A DNA stretch of 64,000 nucleotides from Porodaedalea pini (GCA_002794775.1 NBAY01000044.1:332840-396839); one strand, 5' to 3'; shown: positions 46,681-58,570, counted from the stretch's first letter. The notes: generated from the letters alone by a model not told the origin. Numbers and translations: made by a program.

Positions 46681-48093
46681 ATGGCATCCAATTTGCCAGT
46701 TGATTTATCCAAGAAGCGCGATGCCGGGTTAGCGCTTATGGGAGAGAAGGTGACGGACGCGACACTTTTCATATGTCCTTCGGAAAAAGTGGAAATGACC
46801 GTCCACGTATCCGCATTTCAATCTCCAGCGGAGAAATTAGCGGAGCCAGAGATGATGCATTCGCCATCAGACGAGCCTGAGAAGGTGGCAAATCAGACAA
46901 TTTCTTCCATTGGCGAGTCGCTTGTGTCTCTTCGATCTCGAGCGTATAAAGCATTCAAGAAATCACCCAAGGTCTTCGAATCCCCTCGAGCAAGGCGAGA
47001 AAAGCACGCACGAGGGCCGAAGTGGGTTGAAGTCGAACACGGTCTCGAGTATCTACATCATGATGATGCCGATACTCTTCGGCTCACGCTCAATGGTGTG
47101 TATTCGTGCTCTGCATGTTGTTGTTGCTGTTAGCTGGTATTGATGCAAGAAGGTAGTCGCCAATGAGAACTACAATGGAGGAAAGCTCTACTTCAGGAAG
47201 ATTCACGTAGGCGAAAGCGGAGCTCAGATCAACTGGCAAGTGAAATGTAAGATCGGTCCTCACCAGTTGCCATGATCTTAGTCCTCATGCATTGTTACGT
47301 AGTCGAGCACAAAACCCGTGGCTGCAAAGAGCAAGCTATAGCTTTGAAAGATGCAGCAAGAAAAGTAAAGAGCTACCTCGACTTCAAGGAGCCAAGTGAT
47401 AATGACGAAAGATTTAAAGTTCTATATGATTGTAAGAAATAGTTTCTGAGATTTCCGATCTGAGCGCTTAAGGTATTCCGTTTCTGTTATAGATATCCGT
47501 AGTGACAAGCGGTTCGAAGGAGCCTTGCTCTTATTCAAGGAGGGAAAGGGTAAAGACTTCTACCCGTGGAAAGTTAGAGGTACATAAATACGCTTTCAGA
47601 GCCCTGCTCGAGTCTCTCATAATGGCCTAGTTCACCACGAGACTCGCGGATTCACCAAAGTTTCAAACACCTTACTTGAAGCGATTCGTGCAATGGAGGA
47701 GCATCTCTCTTACAAAGAGGCAACACCGGAGGAGCAGCATGGATTAATTTGGGAACGGATCTTCACTGGTGCGTAGTGCATCTGAATAGAGCTCAACTCG
47801 ACAGCACTGATATGTCACCATTGTGGCAGCTCTGGAAAACCACCCCAAGTGCAAAGCGTTCTTCAAGGAGATCAGCGAAGAAGGGCCATATGGCGAACTG
47901 GAGAAGGTTTGGCGCATGAAAGGTATATTCTAATTTTATCAAGCTTTTATCATTTGGATATAACATTTCCTCCGCAGTTGATCATCCTATTCGGGGTATA
48001 CAGTTTGAGGCGAAGAGCCGTATCTTTCAGGAGGCCGCTGGGCAGATATATGACTATTTGGAGGAGAATACGAAAGGCGACATGAAAGTTTGA
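46681..48093 (+). CDS. Unknown multi-exon gene
   Basis: Start ATG 46,681 (MASNLPVDLSKKRDAGLALM). Exon 1 runs to about 47,098 and splices in phase to KVVANENYNGGKLYFRKIHV (about 47,152). Later exons read AARKVKSYLDFKEPSD, YIRSDKRFEGALLLFKEGKG, HHETRGFTKVSNTLLEAIRA, AALENHPKCKAFFKEISEEG and VDHPIRGIQFEAKSRIFQEA, ending GDMKV at TGA 48,091-48,093. Five or more short GT-AG introns with preserved frame argue for a real protein-coding gene. The product is hydrophilic, with no signal peptide and no membrane segment. I do not recognise the family. Confidence 0.55.
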
Positions 48094-48456
48094 TTGTCCG
48101 GAGTCGGAAATCAAGCCGTTTCTTACCTCGAGAGACGAAATAAAGAGTAAACTTACGTTTTTATGCTGGGATAAATTCTGGGACTCATAGAAACAATGGC
48201 TATCTATTCTTGCGATTAAATAGAACGTCGGCGTCGTCATCTCGATGTAGGAAAATTGAAAGGTTTATGTTGCAATTTAGAAATCCAAAAATGATCCGTA
48301 TGCGATAGACATCGAGCGAACGAAATACGCCACTGATTATACAAGAAAATACAACATCTATATAATTTGCTAGACAACAAGAATTTCCGATCTAAAAGCT
48401 ATCAGACCAATACACCTCGGTGGAAAAAGACAGCAGCTCGCCCTCATTCCCCTCCT

Positions 48457-49771
48457 TCACTTCGTGCGCTTGTAAATCTTGTCGAGGAAGCTCGTAAAGA
48501 CCTCGCGTTTGAGCGGTCCATCCGCAGGAAGCTGGTGGATAAGACCCGTGACCTTTTCATAACTTTCCTTCTCATACGCGTTGTACTTGCCAACCAAGTC
48601 GAGCTCCGCGTACACCTTCTTCACCCGCGCCTCCTTCTCAGGACCTTTGCGCCCGTAGCATTCATCCAACACCGCACGCTGTTCGGAACTTGCGTGCGCG
48701 AGCGCCACATTGATCAGCCACGAGCACTTGTTGTCGATGATATCCGTCCCGATCTTCCCGATCTGCGCCGGAGTGCCGAAGCAGTCCAAGTAGTCGTCCT
48801 GCACCTGGAAGTACTCTCCGAGAGGGAGAAGGATCTCCTTCGCGCGCTGGAGTGACTCTGGCGATGCAACAGCGGGCGTCGTGGGCGAGACGAAGAGGAG
48901 GGCGAGCACGACAGGGAGATAGAATGAGTAGTACGCAGTCTTGTAAAGGACGATAAAGCGGTGCTTTTCGAGCGAGAACTTGGAGAGGTCGACGGCATCT
49001 TCGGGTGCGGTGATGAGATCCACAAGTTGGCCCATCTCGGTCTGGTACGTCGTCTCGTGCATGAGGTCGAGCAGGTCCGTGTAGTATGTCTCGGAGCGGA
49101 AGTGCTTGCGGAAGAGGTGATAGATCGCGGCCTCAAGCATGAAGGAGTCGTTGATCGCGATATTGCCGACACTTGGCACTCGGTACCAGCAGGGTTGGCC
49201 ACGTCGAGTTATGCTTTGGTCCATCATGTCATCCGAGACGAGAAAGAATGCTTGCAGCTGCACGTGTTTGTAAGTTAGCGTACAATATGACAACAGCTTC
49301 AGCCACCGTTCGAGAACATCGGAGCGTCAGTGATACAACGTCAGACTCCAGACAAAGTCACCTATTTGTCTGTCAGTAATCCTGAGAACAGAGCACGACA
49401 TGCACATGGACAATCTCTGGCATTCGATGTTCCCAAACGAGGCTTCAACAACGTACGCACCAGCTCAACACTCCAACCAAGGATTGCCGCACGCCGGTAC
49501 TCAGAATCGTCGAGCGGACGACCGTACAGGATTTCTACAGTGTCCGTGACGGATATGCCACGGTTCAGCTTGCCACCGGGAACATTGTAGTCAAGATTCT
49601 GCGCAGCGCTCGTTATCGACCCATCGCGTCCAGAGCAAGCAGACTCACATTTTTGTACCACTCCTGAGCGTCCTTCGGCATGTTCTCTTTCGCAAAGTTC
49701 GAGATGAGCTCATCGCGGATGCTGGCGAAGACATCGATGAAGCGCTGCCGCTTATCCTGCTTGTCCGACAT
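48457..49771 (-). CDS. ERG20: Farnesyl diphosphate synthase
   Basis: Three minus-strand exons (49,649-49,771; 49,461-49,598; 48,457-49,257) encode about 353 residues, the usual length. The enzyme condenses dimethylallyl and isopentenyl diphosphates to farnesyl diphosphate for sterol, ubiquinone, dolichol and prenylation pathways in the cytosol. Signatures: GGKLNRG with the substrate-binding Lys and Arg, ILGWSVEL, first aspartate-rich motif [20 protein letters not shown], and second aspartate-rich motif [11 protein letters not shown] followed by [14 protein letters not shown]. The C-terminus ends DKIYKRTK, as in the family. Start [11 protein letters not shown] is preferred over an upstream in-frame Met because it gives the standard N-terminus. 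All catalytic motifs are intact, so this looks like the functional, probably essential copy. A relic of its 3' end lies 0.7 kb away on the other strand. Confidence 0.93.
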
Positions 49772-50479
49772 GACGAGATGAGGCACGATGGTAGTCTGAC
49801 GAGTATCTTTATTAGCAAGATACGTTGGGGAGCAATTGTCACATACAAAAGGGGAGGGCGAGACTGCGAGATGGTCGGGGTAGGAGGACAAGGCGCGTTG
49901 GGGATGATGTGAGCCCAATTTCCGTGTTTCACGCGTTAGCTCACTGCTCTTGTCCAAGACTCAAATCTATGGCACGTGATCAGAACGCGTCGGAAGTACA
50001 TAATCCAAGTTGTCGTTCGATCGCTCTTAGAGTCTTACGGTAAAAGTCGCCCGACGAGGTTGAGTGGTGGAATTATGATTAAAATAATTCTCTTAGAATC
50101 AGAGAATGATAAATATTGATATATGGGTAATACTTCTGAATATTTATATCTCTTGAAATCAATGGAACTTATCATGGCTTTCTGAATTCCGTGCAGGATG
50201 AAGACTCAGGAGCGCCGCATAGTAAAAGTGGCCTTGCAATATGCAATCCGCCTTAGATTGTTGCCGCAGTGCATGCCATAAGCAAATGCAATCGGACTAG
50301 TCGGATTTATCACGCAATCACGTGATTCTTATGACTTGCCGTCAACTCTCTTTCTATCACTAGCAACATCATCTTCTACGTACAAGAAATTCACGTGCCT
50401 CATCGTGATATATCTTTCCCTGGAACTCCGAGCAGGACGCAACAATTGGCACCTCTTAGGGGCTTAAGGAACAGACATG
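49772..50479. other. 5' flank of the FPP synthase gene
   Basis: Promoter-side sequence followed by AT-rich DNA (50,070-50,300). No gene seen. Confidence 0.4.
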
Positions 50480-50625
50480 CACAAAGAAGGTTTACGCGGA
50501 GCTCAACTTGGTCGACAAACATCATGCTTATAAAAAGCCGAGTCGTAAGGAGACCATGGAGCCTCGACAATGGGTTTACTTCCATAACATTCTCGAAACC
50601 TTTCTTTTCAAGATCCACAGGCACA
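50480..50625 (+). pseudogene. Relic of a farnesyl diphosphate synthase 3' end
   Basis: The plus-strand translation KKVYAELNLVDKHHAYKKPS matches [20 protein letters not shown] near the C-terminus of the neighbouring synthase. Similarity fades into ILETFLFKI downstream and stops shortly upstream. Orientation is opposite to the intact gene, so the fragment arose by inverted duplication or from a lost second copy. Confidence 0.6.
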
Positions 50626-51313
50626 TGAATCAGGGTAAGTGAGTGAGTTACCATGTTTCCCGCCGAGTTGCGCTGCTATCAGTCTTAGATTTAAAATTCC
50701 AGGACCATATGGACTACATGTCTTAATGAAAAACGAGACCCATTTGCCCGATGAAAGGATTGTATATTCAAGCTCTCATAGCCCTTTCTAAGAGCCTCGC
50801 CACGATCTCACTCACATTCGCCACGCACCCAGGCTATCAGCATATGGTACGCAGCTAACTCAGCGGCGTTCTGAGCTAGCTCCGATTCCTCTAGGAATAA
50901 TACTCTCCGTGGATTTTCTCAAGTCATATGCTTCGCGTCCTCATGCGCTGGGGATTTTCGTTGTCCTCCATCTGATGGCCTCGTTCATCTACGATCAAGG
51001 TACAATGTGTTCGTGCGACTCTCCGCGTAGTTTTCGTACAAAGATGGGCGCGCACATCTTTCGCCGTGTCTTCAAGGAACGCACACTAGGTCATATGTGC
51101 CCGAAATCTGAACATCTTCAGCATACAACGTCGACCTCTCCTTCGGCCAACAAAAAAATGGGGGACTAAACATGCAATTTTCCTTGACATTCTGTGCGAG
51201 CTCTCCGGCACGCCTTAGTTCACCATTTGCGGTGCAAATATAATTGACAGGATAAATAGCGGGCTGCATTGTCTCTTTGGAACCCAGTCCTTCATCCAAG
51301 GTCACAAACAAGA
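50626..51313. other. Intergenic
   Basis: No supported gene. An AT-rich TATA-like element (GATAAATAGC, about 51,251-51,260) lies about 55 bp upstream of the following gene and is a plausible promoter element. Confidence 0.35.
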
Positions 51314-52216
51314 ATGCTTTCCCTCCTACTATCAACTGTTCTCATTGCCATCGCCAGCGCTCGTGCAGAGTCGCACACGGTGCATTTCACGAACAAGTGA
51401 GTGCAAAACGTTAAATGTACTCATGCTATCAGATTGACACTTTCTCATCTGCAGCTGTGGCTTCGGGACAGTACGCGTAGAGTATTCTACCCAGCAAAGT
51501 TGATCTGACCACGCCTATATATGTAGCCGACGCTTATCCAAGGACCAAATGTCCTGTCGACTGGTGGTGATTTTACCATTGGCGGACCTCTCCTGGGCGC
51601 GATTGCGTAGGTCCCAACGCTATTATCTTCTGCCCGTTGCTAATCAACTCGCGCACTCAGGTATCTCCAGACAGGGGGATGCGGATTCAATGGCGAAGAC
51701 TGTACTCTTGTTGAGACGACACTGCGGAACCCCACGACGGCAGGCTCGGGTTCAAGCACTGACATATCTCTCATTCCTCCGTACGTCTTCATTCCCTGCG
51801 CATGCCTATTCCTTACTCACCTGCTCTTTTGCATCTTCCAGCCATGCCTTTTCCGTGACAACCGGCTTTGGGTATGTTCATACTTTATTCATGAATTATT
51901 TATCTATTGGGCTCCTCATGCTTGCTTTTAGGTACTTTGATGGATGCGACGGGGTCGGCACAGACTGTAGGTCTTTCTATATATCCCCATGACGCACAGA
52001 GCTAACTGGGATCGACTCGCATCATCTTTGGACTGTCAGGTACCAGCCCGAGTTGCCCGCTGGCTTTCCGTCAGCCGAGCGACACGTTTGCGCAAGTCGC
52101 CTGCCAGGCCGACAACGTAAGCCTTCCTCTACTGCCACCTATATGCGTTATTCTCTCGTCCTAATGCACGTTTATCCGTCTCGTAGGTGAACCTCGCGAT
52201 CACGTTCTGTGACTAA
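51314..52216 (+). CDS. Small secreted thaumatin-like protein ('glycopeptide' family)
   Basis: Eight short exons separated by seven 45-85 nt introns encode a small secreted protein. A signal peptide (MLSLLLSTVLIAIASARA) is followed by ESHTVHFTNNCGFGT, PTLIQGPNVLSTGGDFTIGG, YLQTGGCGFNGEDCTLVETT, HAFSVTTGFGYFDGCDGVGT and FAQVACQADNVNLAITFCD, then TAA at 52,214-52,216. The Cys pattern and TLIQG/CDG motifs match the thaumatin-like 'glycopeptide' family common in basidiomycetes. Related thaumatin-like proteins bind or cleave cell-wall glucans, but activity is not established for this short form. Every exon joins in frame, so it is probably functional. Confidence 0.82.
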
Positions 52217-52314
52217 ATATGAATGAGAACAAGACTAGGTGGAAGTGATGCTGCGTCGGTTCCGATTCATTGTACTTCTAGGAAATCATCAGATTTTTAT
52301 GCCTCTGAACTTGA

Positions 52315-52565
52315 TGTGCTTGTAAGGCTACCCGTCAATTGTTGGCTGCGACTTGAAGTTTCGCTAGTCGGCACAAAAGTTCCCACGCATCGAATTGCCA
52401 TCATAACTCACGTTCATCCTGAAAACAGTCGCTGTGCAAAATTGCAACATGATACGAAACTCATTCTGTACACACTCGTGCTCCTATCCGTGGAGTCTAC
52501 CGGGCTTAGACAGCCTCGAAGTCATGGAAAGAGCTTGGTCGGCTGACTTTCAGCCATGAAGTGCT
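52315..52565 (+). repeat. Dispersed ~250-bp repeat, copy B
   Basis: Inverted partner of 20,120-20,385, roughly 90 percent similar by eye. It sits between the thaumatin-like gene and the large duplicated block. Confidence 0.75.
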
Positions 52566-52639
52566 TTACTCATGCAGCAACTACAACCACTCGTTGAGGG
52601 CAAACTAGATGCATATGGACGTCGATTCATCACTGCAGA

Positions 52640-55225
52640 TTTACGTGGCTTCGTTATAGCATTGCCCTATCAACGCTCCCTGAACCTTCATCGTCGGCCC
52701 TGCTCTGTACGAGACGATAGGTGAAGAGAACGGCCTGACACATAGCATTGAGCGACTCTAAGCGCGGCTCGGAGCTCGAAGAATTCATCGTGAACAAGGT
52801 GAGCCCGCCGTATCTTCCTCTTCGTTTAGCAGCTACCGACAAATCGAATGCCTCCTCTCGCACGCCGCAACGAACTTGTTCATGGTGGTATATGCTGACA
52901 CTCCCTCGACACCTGCCTAGACACGTGAGCAGAGTTGTATTTCGCTCAAATGACTGGAGATGAAGCGTATCGTCACCGTGTCGATGACGAGCAAAGGAAT
53001 CGTGTCGGAAGAGTGTGAGACGGCGAGGAGCCTCCTGGATCCGATACAGAAATACATGGAGGCTGTGGAGCAGGCTGTTGGCGGGGCGCATTTCATTCGT
53101 CCGCGCGTTTTCTTCGAATCTTGTTCTTGATGAGAGACTCATCCGATCTTGCAGGAGCCTTTCAGCTACGTGGTCGACAACTAGTAGGCCCTTGACGAAA
53201 ACTGCGATCGGTACGTCGTTTGTGCACGTCAAAGCTTGTGCATTTATAGGTCGTATTTTCAGCTCTGCTTCGGTCTGAAAGCAACTATCTGACTCGTGCG
53301 CGAAGTGTCATCATCACCGTCGCGGATATCTTGTTTCTGTCTGGTTTTTGCAACGATGCTGAATCACCACCGCGACGTCACGGTGATCAGTACTTTGCTT
53401 CGCGATCCAAACGAGTTGATCAACGAACATGGCGATGCACCGTTGCTACTCGCGCTTTCGTACGTACTCTATCACTGTCAGTTCATCTCATCTCATTCCC
53501 TAGGAGTGATCATACTGAAGTCATTGTCTGTACAAAGCAGTTCGTGGCCGATCCACGACGGGATCGAGGGACAATTTGCCGGTTTTATCTCCTGCTCGGT
53601 CGCGTCGCAGATTCTCCCTCCTTTTGCCTTATCCACTGCTCGCGTCACTAAGTGGTATCCCCGTACGAATAGCAAGGGATAATCGGGTCGCAGTCGAAGT
53701 CACTTACATGGACGTCGTAATTGAAGATGGACAAGATCCGTCCATCGACACGATTGATGAAAGCAGTCGTGCGCTGGCGTCGGCCTTTTTTGAGTCTTCC
53801 TTGTACGAACCGCACCTGCACACTTCCTTTCTCTTCTCGCGCGCTCGAACAGAACACACACACTTCACCACCGGGGTGCTTCGTCCAAGGTCATGAACCT
53901 GAAGGGTCTGGTCATTGGTTCAGTTGTCGTCATGTGCCGAACCGTTATCAGACAGGTTTAGCTTGTATCTTTTGTATAACGGATACGTGAGTGTCAGTGC
54001 AGCGATGCATGCTCGCCTTTCAATTCTGAGTGCAATTCATGTTTCTTTACAGGGCTTTGGCCGTGCTCGTCATAACCTGAATCAAGATGCGGATGTTATA
54101 GTGACTTTGCGAGGACGGCGGAGACGAGTATCCGAAGCCGAGACATCAATAGTCCTGACGTGACTAGATGGTGCGCTCTACTCATCCGTAATATACTCCA
54201 GGAATCCTTTCAACTGATTTTCCGCATTGTTGTCTCAGCATGCTCGATGCTGTTGCTATGATATACCTTCGGGTCGACGATATTGGCCCGAAGTGTGACA
54301 CAGAACTGAACTTCACTCAAATAGCTGGAGGGGAAGCGTGTCGTCTCCGTGTCGACGTCCAGAAAAGGAATCGTGGCGGAGCATGTGACAACGAGGACCT
54401 CCCGGACTGGAGGCAGGAAAGTATGAAGACGTTGTGACAGGTTGTCGGCGACGTGGTATTGTTCATGCGTGCGTTTTCTTCGATCACGTTCTTGGTACTC
54501 GACTCACGCAATTTCGCAGACGTTTTTCAGCCACACGTGGTCGACAGCTAGTAGGTCCTCGGAACAACGGCTCGTCAATTATAATCATACACTCTTGTTC
54601 GTTACTCTTGTTCGTGCGAGAACTTGCACTGATAGATCTTAGTTTTAGCAAACACATCTTGCTCTTCACGACGCGCTCAGCAACTAGCTCCGCGATGCAG
54701 ACGAGTGGATTGACGAACATTGCGGTGGGCCGCTTCTACTCAACCTACGCTATTAGTTCTTCACCTGTTCTCTGCAAGTGATCATACTGAACTGGTTGCT
54801 CATTCGAAATAAATCATGGCTGGGCCATGACGACCTCGAAAATATAACTCGTCTATCTTCAGCCTTGGTCGCGTCGCCATATTCGTCCACGTTCTCATTA
54901 CACCCTTAGAGTCGACGAGTCGTTCCGCAACTCTCGGAACGCATGCTTACCATGTCTGACGTGCCGCTCAGATCGCCTCATTTCCGCTTTAAGTCTTCAC
55001 AATAAGGGAGTGTACGTGGATGGTGAAGCGAGTACACCTCAAAGGCATGTTTATAACAAGTCAGCGCGTTGGAAACATTGCTTCGATGTTTTATACGGAT
55101 CAGATTTCAAAGCAAGTCTTTTGGCAATGGCACCGGCATCTCGAGGTGGCCTGCCTAGCCTCTGCTCATTCTTACCTTCTTGCATGTATATTTTTTCATG
55201 TCTGAGCTTTGCCACTGAAGTTCGC
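52640..55225 (+). repeat. Inverted duplicate of the 25.8-32.3 kb repeat block, without the insertion
   Basis: The plus strand here reproduces, in order, the reverse complement of 32,330-31,039 and then of 27,082-25,755, joined seamlessly at about 53,990-54,012. It comprises two related units in tandem (about 52,700-53,900 and 54,250-55,200). Matching frames include RRRGASWIRYRNTWRLWSRL at 53,015 and YLRVDDIGPKCDTELNFTQI at 54,264. Divergence from the other block is low apart from small indels, such as a deletion at about 53,263 and differences near 53,380. Confidence 0.85.
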
Positions 55226-57660
55226 TTCGGTTCGGTTTCAGCAAATCGCTGATGTCTTCGAACGGTTCAACGAGGCTCGCCTGGTTTAGCACATGTTCTA
55301 TCTAATTCTGAATCTCATTCAATAATCCATCAGAAACACGCTGACTCAATGTTGCTATCGAAAAGTATTGCTTTATAAACGTGGTAGCATGTTCAGATGG
55401 ATGCATGTTGTCGATGCAGATCATCTGTTTTATTCCCCTGTGATACTGTAACGAGTCCTCGAACACGAACCCCACTGTGTCCTAATCAAAGGTATCGTCA
55501 ATTACTGCCCTTTTCAGAAGTATTGTCACACGTGACTTCACTGATTTTCATGCCACAAGAGCCTCAAAACACAAACATTTTCATATCTCAACCAAAAGTC
55601 GACCTTTTTGCATCATCTAAGTTGCTAAATTCATTTTTTTATCTCATCTTTCATATTTCAACAAGAGTTATAAGAAATAGTCAAAATTAGAGTCCAAAAC
55701 AGTGAAAATGTTGTTTTTGAACCCATTTCCCTTGTTCATTTTTTCCTGCACTCAGATTTCACTGTACAGTGCTCCAGACCATCCCAGAATTCCAGTATTA
55801 GTCTATTATGAATTTACAGACTGATTTTGAGATGTATTGTGAGGTAGATGTGCTGAACTGGTGCATGCCTAAAACACACAAATCCCCTCTGTTTCTGCAA
55901 GCCCCCCAGCCCCCAGGAAAAATTCTTCTCAACTAAGTTCATGCATGTAAATTCATTCAAAGTGTATTGGAAGAGATTTGAGCAGCATACATGGATACAG
56001 GCTTGCTTCATGAATCAGGGATATGTTCACAAGAATAGTGCATACAGTCAGAATCTGGTACTCAATTCAGCTCACTGGTTGATGCTAGAGCCCTGGATGC
56101 TGCTCAAAACTCTTCCAATACACTTTGAATGAATTCACATGCATGAACTTAGTTGAGAAGAATTTTTCCTGGGGGCTGGGGGGCTTGCAGAAACAGAGGG
56201 GATTTGTGTTAGAAGATTTGATATATATAAATGTTGATCAATGTTGATCACTGAAGATCATCATTACATAATACAGTGAACAATGTCACTTCAGCAGAAA
56301 TTCAGGACTGCAGAGGTAATTAGACAAAGACAGCCACTTAAGCCAGAACTGGCAGAGCACCCAGACATTGGAGGATATTATGAAATATGTCAGGCAGCAT
56401 ACAGGACAGGATGGTATGTATACTGAAAGATCATTGAACGCGTACACGCAGCCGACATAGTCAGAAACAATATAAATATTTACTATGACCATAAAATGTA
56501 CAGTGCTTTTTTTGTCCTGGATTTTTCTCTAATTTTTTTTCATATTCAGTTAGGACACCATCTAATGAGTACACCTGCAAAGTTATATTAAAATTGTTAG
56601 TGTAGTTAAGGAGCAAAAAATTTGACAAGGAGGGGGGGAACACGTTGAAGTGACTTACCCAATTCGGACATTAATGATCAGCGTGAGATGTGTCGTGCCC
56701 ACCACCCCTCCTCCCTTCCTCAAATTACTATTCAACACTCCTGTTGACTCTAATAAGCATAGATCTGCATTCTAAAAAATATTAAAGTATAAAATATATC
56801 TTTCTATAAAAAAAATCCAACAATCTGACACAAATTTCGTCCTGTACAAGCATATACTACATTCACTCACCCATTGACTCCTGCTCACCCATCCTCATCT
56901 CCTCATTTCTCCATTCTCTATTTCCATATAACTTATCTCATGCATACATACTCTCTCTCTATATATTATCATTCAAAAAACCCATGTATATACAGTTCTT
57001 TTTTTGCTACCAGTGAAAGGCAATGGTATGGCTCTGCAGGAGGACTCAGACCTGGTTGAGTTCAGCCACTGGGGGTTCACTCTAATGTGTCCGGTGGAGG
57101 GGATAGTGTCAGGAAGTGTAGGGAAGTGTAGGAGAATACTCAGGGCTAGATGTTGACTCAGGGGTGCGAGTACAGAGGGTGACTGGCAAAATGTGCCTAA
57201 ATGCAGTCGGAGTACAAAGAGCAACTATGACCTTGACAACCCAGGCTCAGAAACTCACCAGTGAAGACAGAAATCAAAATGATTCATCGAGACAATTCTG
57301 AATCTGAAATGATCTCAAGACACAATGCTGAATTGATGGAGATATGGTGGTTGCACTGTTGCGGCTGGCGGAATGCATGGAGCTCCTAGAACTGAAAAGC
57401 TATTTTAGTAGCTCTATGATGCAGGCTCGGAACTGTGCAAAACAAAAAAGTGATCGAAAGTGATTGTTGACAAGATTAAGAATCTGAAGAGAGCTTGAGA
57501 ATTGGTTTAGGACTGGGGCAATATAGTGAAAGCAAGATTTAACCAAAAGCAGATGGGGTGGATGGAACAACACTGAATGGCAACAGAGATGAGAACCAAA
57601 GACTGGGACTGACTCGGGGGAACTAAACTTGTATTCCTAGATGTAGGACTCTCAGAAGCT
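55226..57660. other. AT-rich repeat-like DNA, no supported gene
   Basis: Low-complexity AT-rich sequence with a foldback element at 55,876-56,209 and purine- or pyrimidine-biased stretches (56,700-57,000). No frame has recognisable content. Composition contrasts sharply with the GC-rich gene fragments that follow. Confidence 0.45.
55876..56209. mobile_element. Foldback (MITE-like) element, 334 bp
   Basis: Two arms of about 113 bp are almost perfect reverse complements: ACACAAATCCCCTCTGTTTC through AGTTCATGCATGTAAATTCA to GAGATTTGAGCAGCAT on the left, mirrored from 56,097. The loop is about 108 bp. Very low arm divergence suggests recent formation. Confidence 0.85.
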
Positions 57661-57699
57661 AGCCCTAGAGGGTATTCCGCCCCGGAACGGGGGGGCCGT

Positions 57700-57860
57700 T
57701 CTCAGGTTCGGTTCGCGCTCCGACCGAACTCCGACCGACCCCGACCGACTCCGACATGCTCCGACCGACTCCGACCAAACTCCGACCAAACTCCGACCGA
57801 CCCTGACCGAACTCCGACCGAACTTGACTGATGGACGCTGACCAAACTCCGACAGGCTCC
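57700..57860 (+). repeat. CCGACC(A/G)A-type minisatellite
   Basis: More than ten degenerate units of about 11 bp (CTCCGACCGA, CTCCGACCAAA) run through this region and create spurious Ser/Gly/Val/Arg-rich minus-strand frames. Confidence 0.8.
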
Positions 57861-57924
57861 GTCCAGACAGAACCCCGATAAGATGTGTGTACGATACAAT
57901 ACACACACAGGATGACGATGGCTG

Positions 57925-57950
57925 TTTTTTTTTTTTTTTTTTTTTTTTTT
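57925..57950 (+). repeat. Homopolymer, 26 T
   Basis: An uninterrupted run of 26 T. On the minus strand it would read as a poly(A) tract, but no retroelement body is recognised next to it. Confidence 0.9.
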
Positions 57951-58249
57951 GGTAAAATAAAGTGGCCCGGTTGAATTAAAAAATCGGTCGAAAGCAGAGT
58001 CGACGACGACAGGGCCCACACGTGATCTCCAAAACCCACGGGAGGCACCCTTGCGGTCGTCGATGAGTCTGTTTCGCTGCAGCGAAGACACTCGCTTCGC
58101 TCCCTCCTCATGTGTGATCCTCAGCGGGAGGCACGCTTCTTGAGCTGATTTGTCGCCTTCACTTTTCTCTTGGGCTCTCTCTCTGCTTTTTTTTTTCTCT
58201 GCTTTTTTTTTAGAATCACACTACATCACTGCTTCTCATGGTAGCCGTC

Positions 58250-58560
58250 TCGTCATAGCTGCCCGCCTGCCCACCCGCACTGCTCGAGGCAACAAAGAGG
58301 TCGACGACAGCATGGAAAGAGGACCTCCAATCGCTCTTTCATCGCAAGAAAGATCGCTTCCCAGATGTCGTCTGGGATCTACTGGATGAGGACGCGATGG
58401 ACGAAGGAAGCAACGCGGACTCGGAGGTTTGGGGACACAAAGGTGAGCACGAGCACAGAACCTACCACCTGTCCTTGAGACTGACAAATGCTAGCTATCG
58501 TTTTATGCTCGCGCTATCTCTCGTTCTCCTCCTCGCCGGCGCCTTCCCCACCTCTTGCTA
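58250..58560 (+). pseudogene. BTB/POZ-type gene fragment
   Basis: The translation WKEDLQSLFHRKKDRFPDVV, WDLLDEDAMDEG and EVWGHK spliced to AIV (intron about 58,443-58,495) resembles the start of a fungal BTB-domain region, where DVVW...VWGHKAIV marks the first strands. Stops lie upstream and the frame dissolves after about 58,520, so this is a fragment. Assignment is by motif memory only. Confidence 0.45.
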
Positions 58561-58570
58561 AATCGGAGTC

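Noticed and set aside
48714..49278. Overlapping frames on both strands of the FPP synthase exon
   Set aside because: Shadow frames of a highly conserved gene. Ser/Arg-rich translations without motifs.
57652..58111. Minus-strand Ser/Gly/Val/Arg-rich proteins
   Set aside because: Generated by the CCGACC minisatellite and the T26 tract, with no independent coding evidence.
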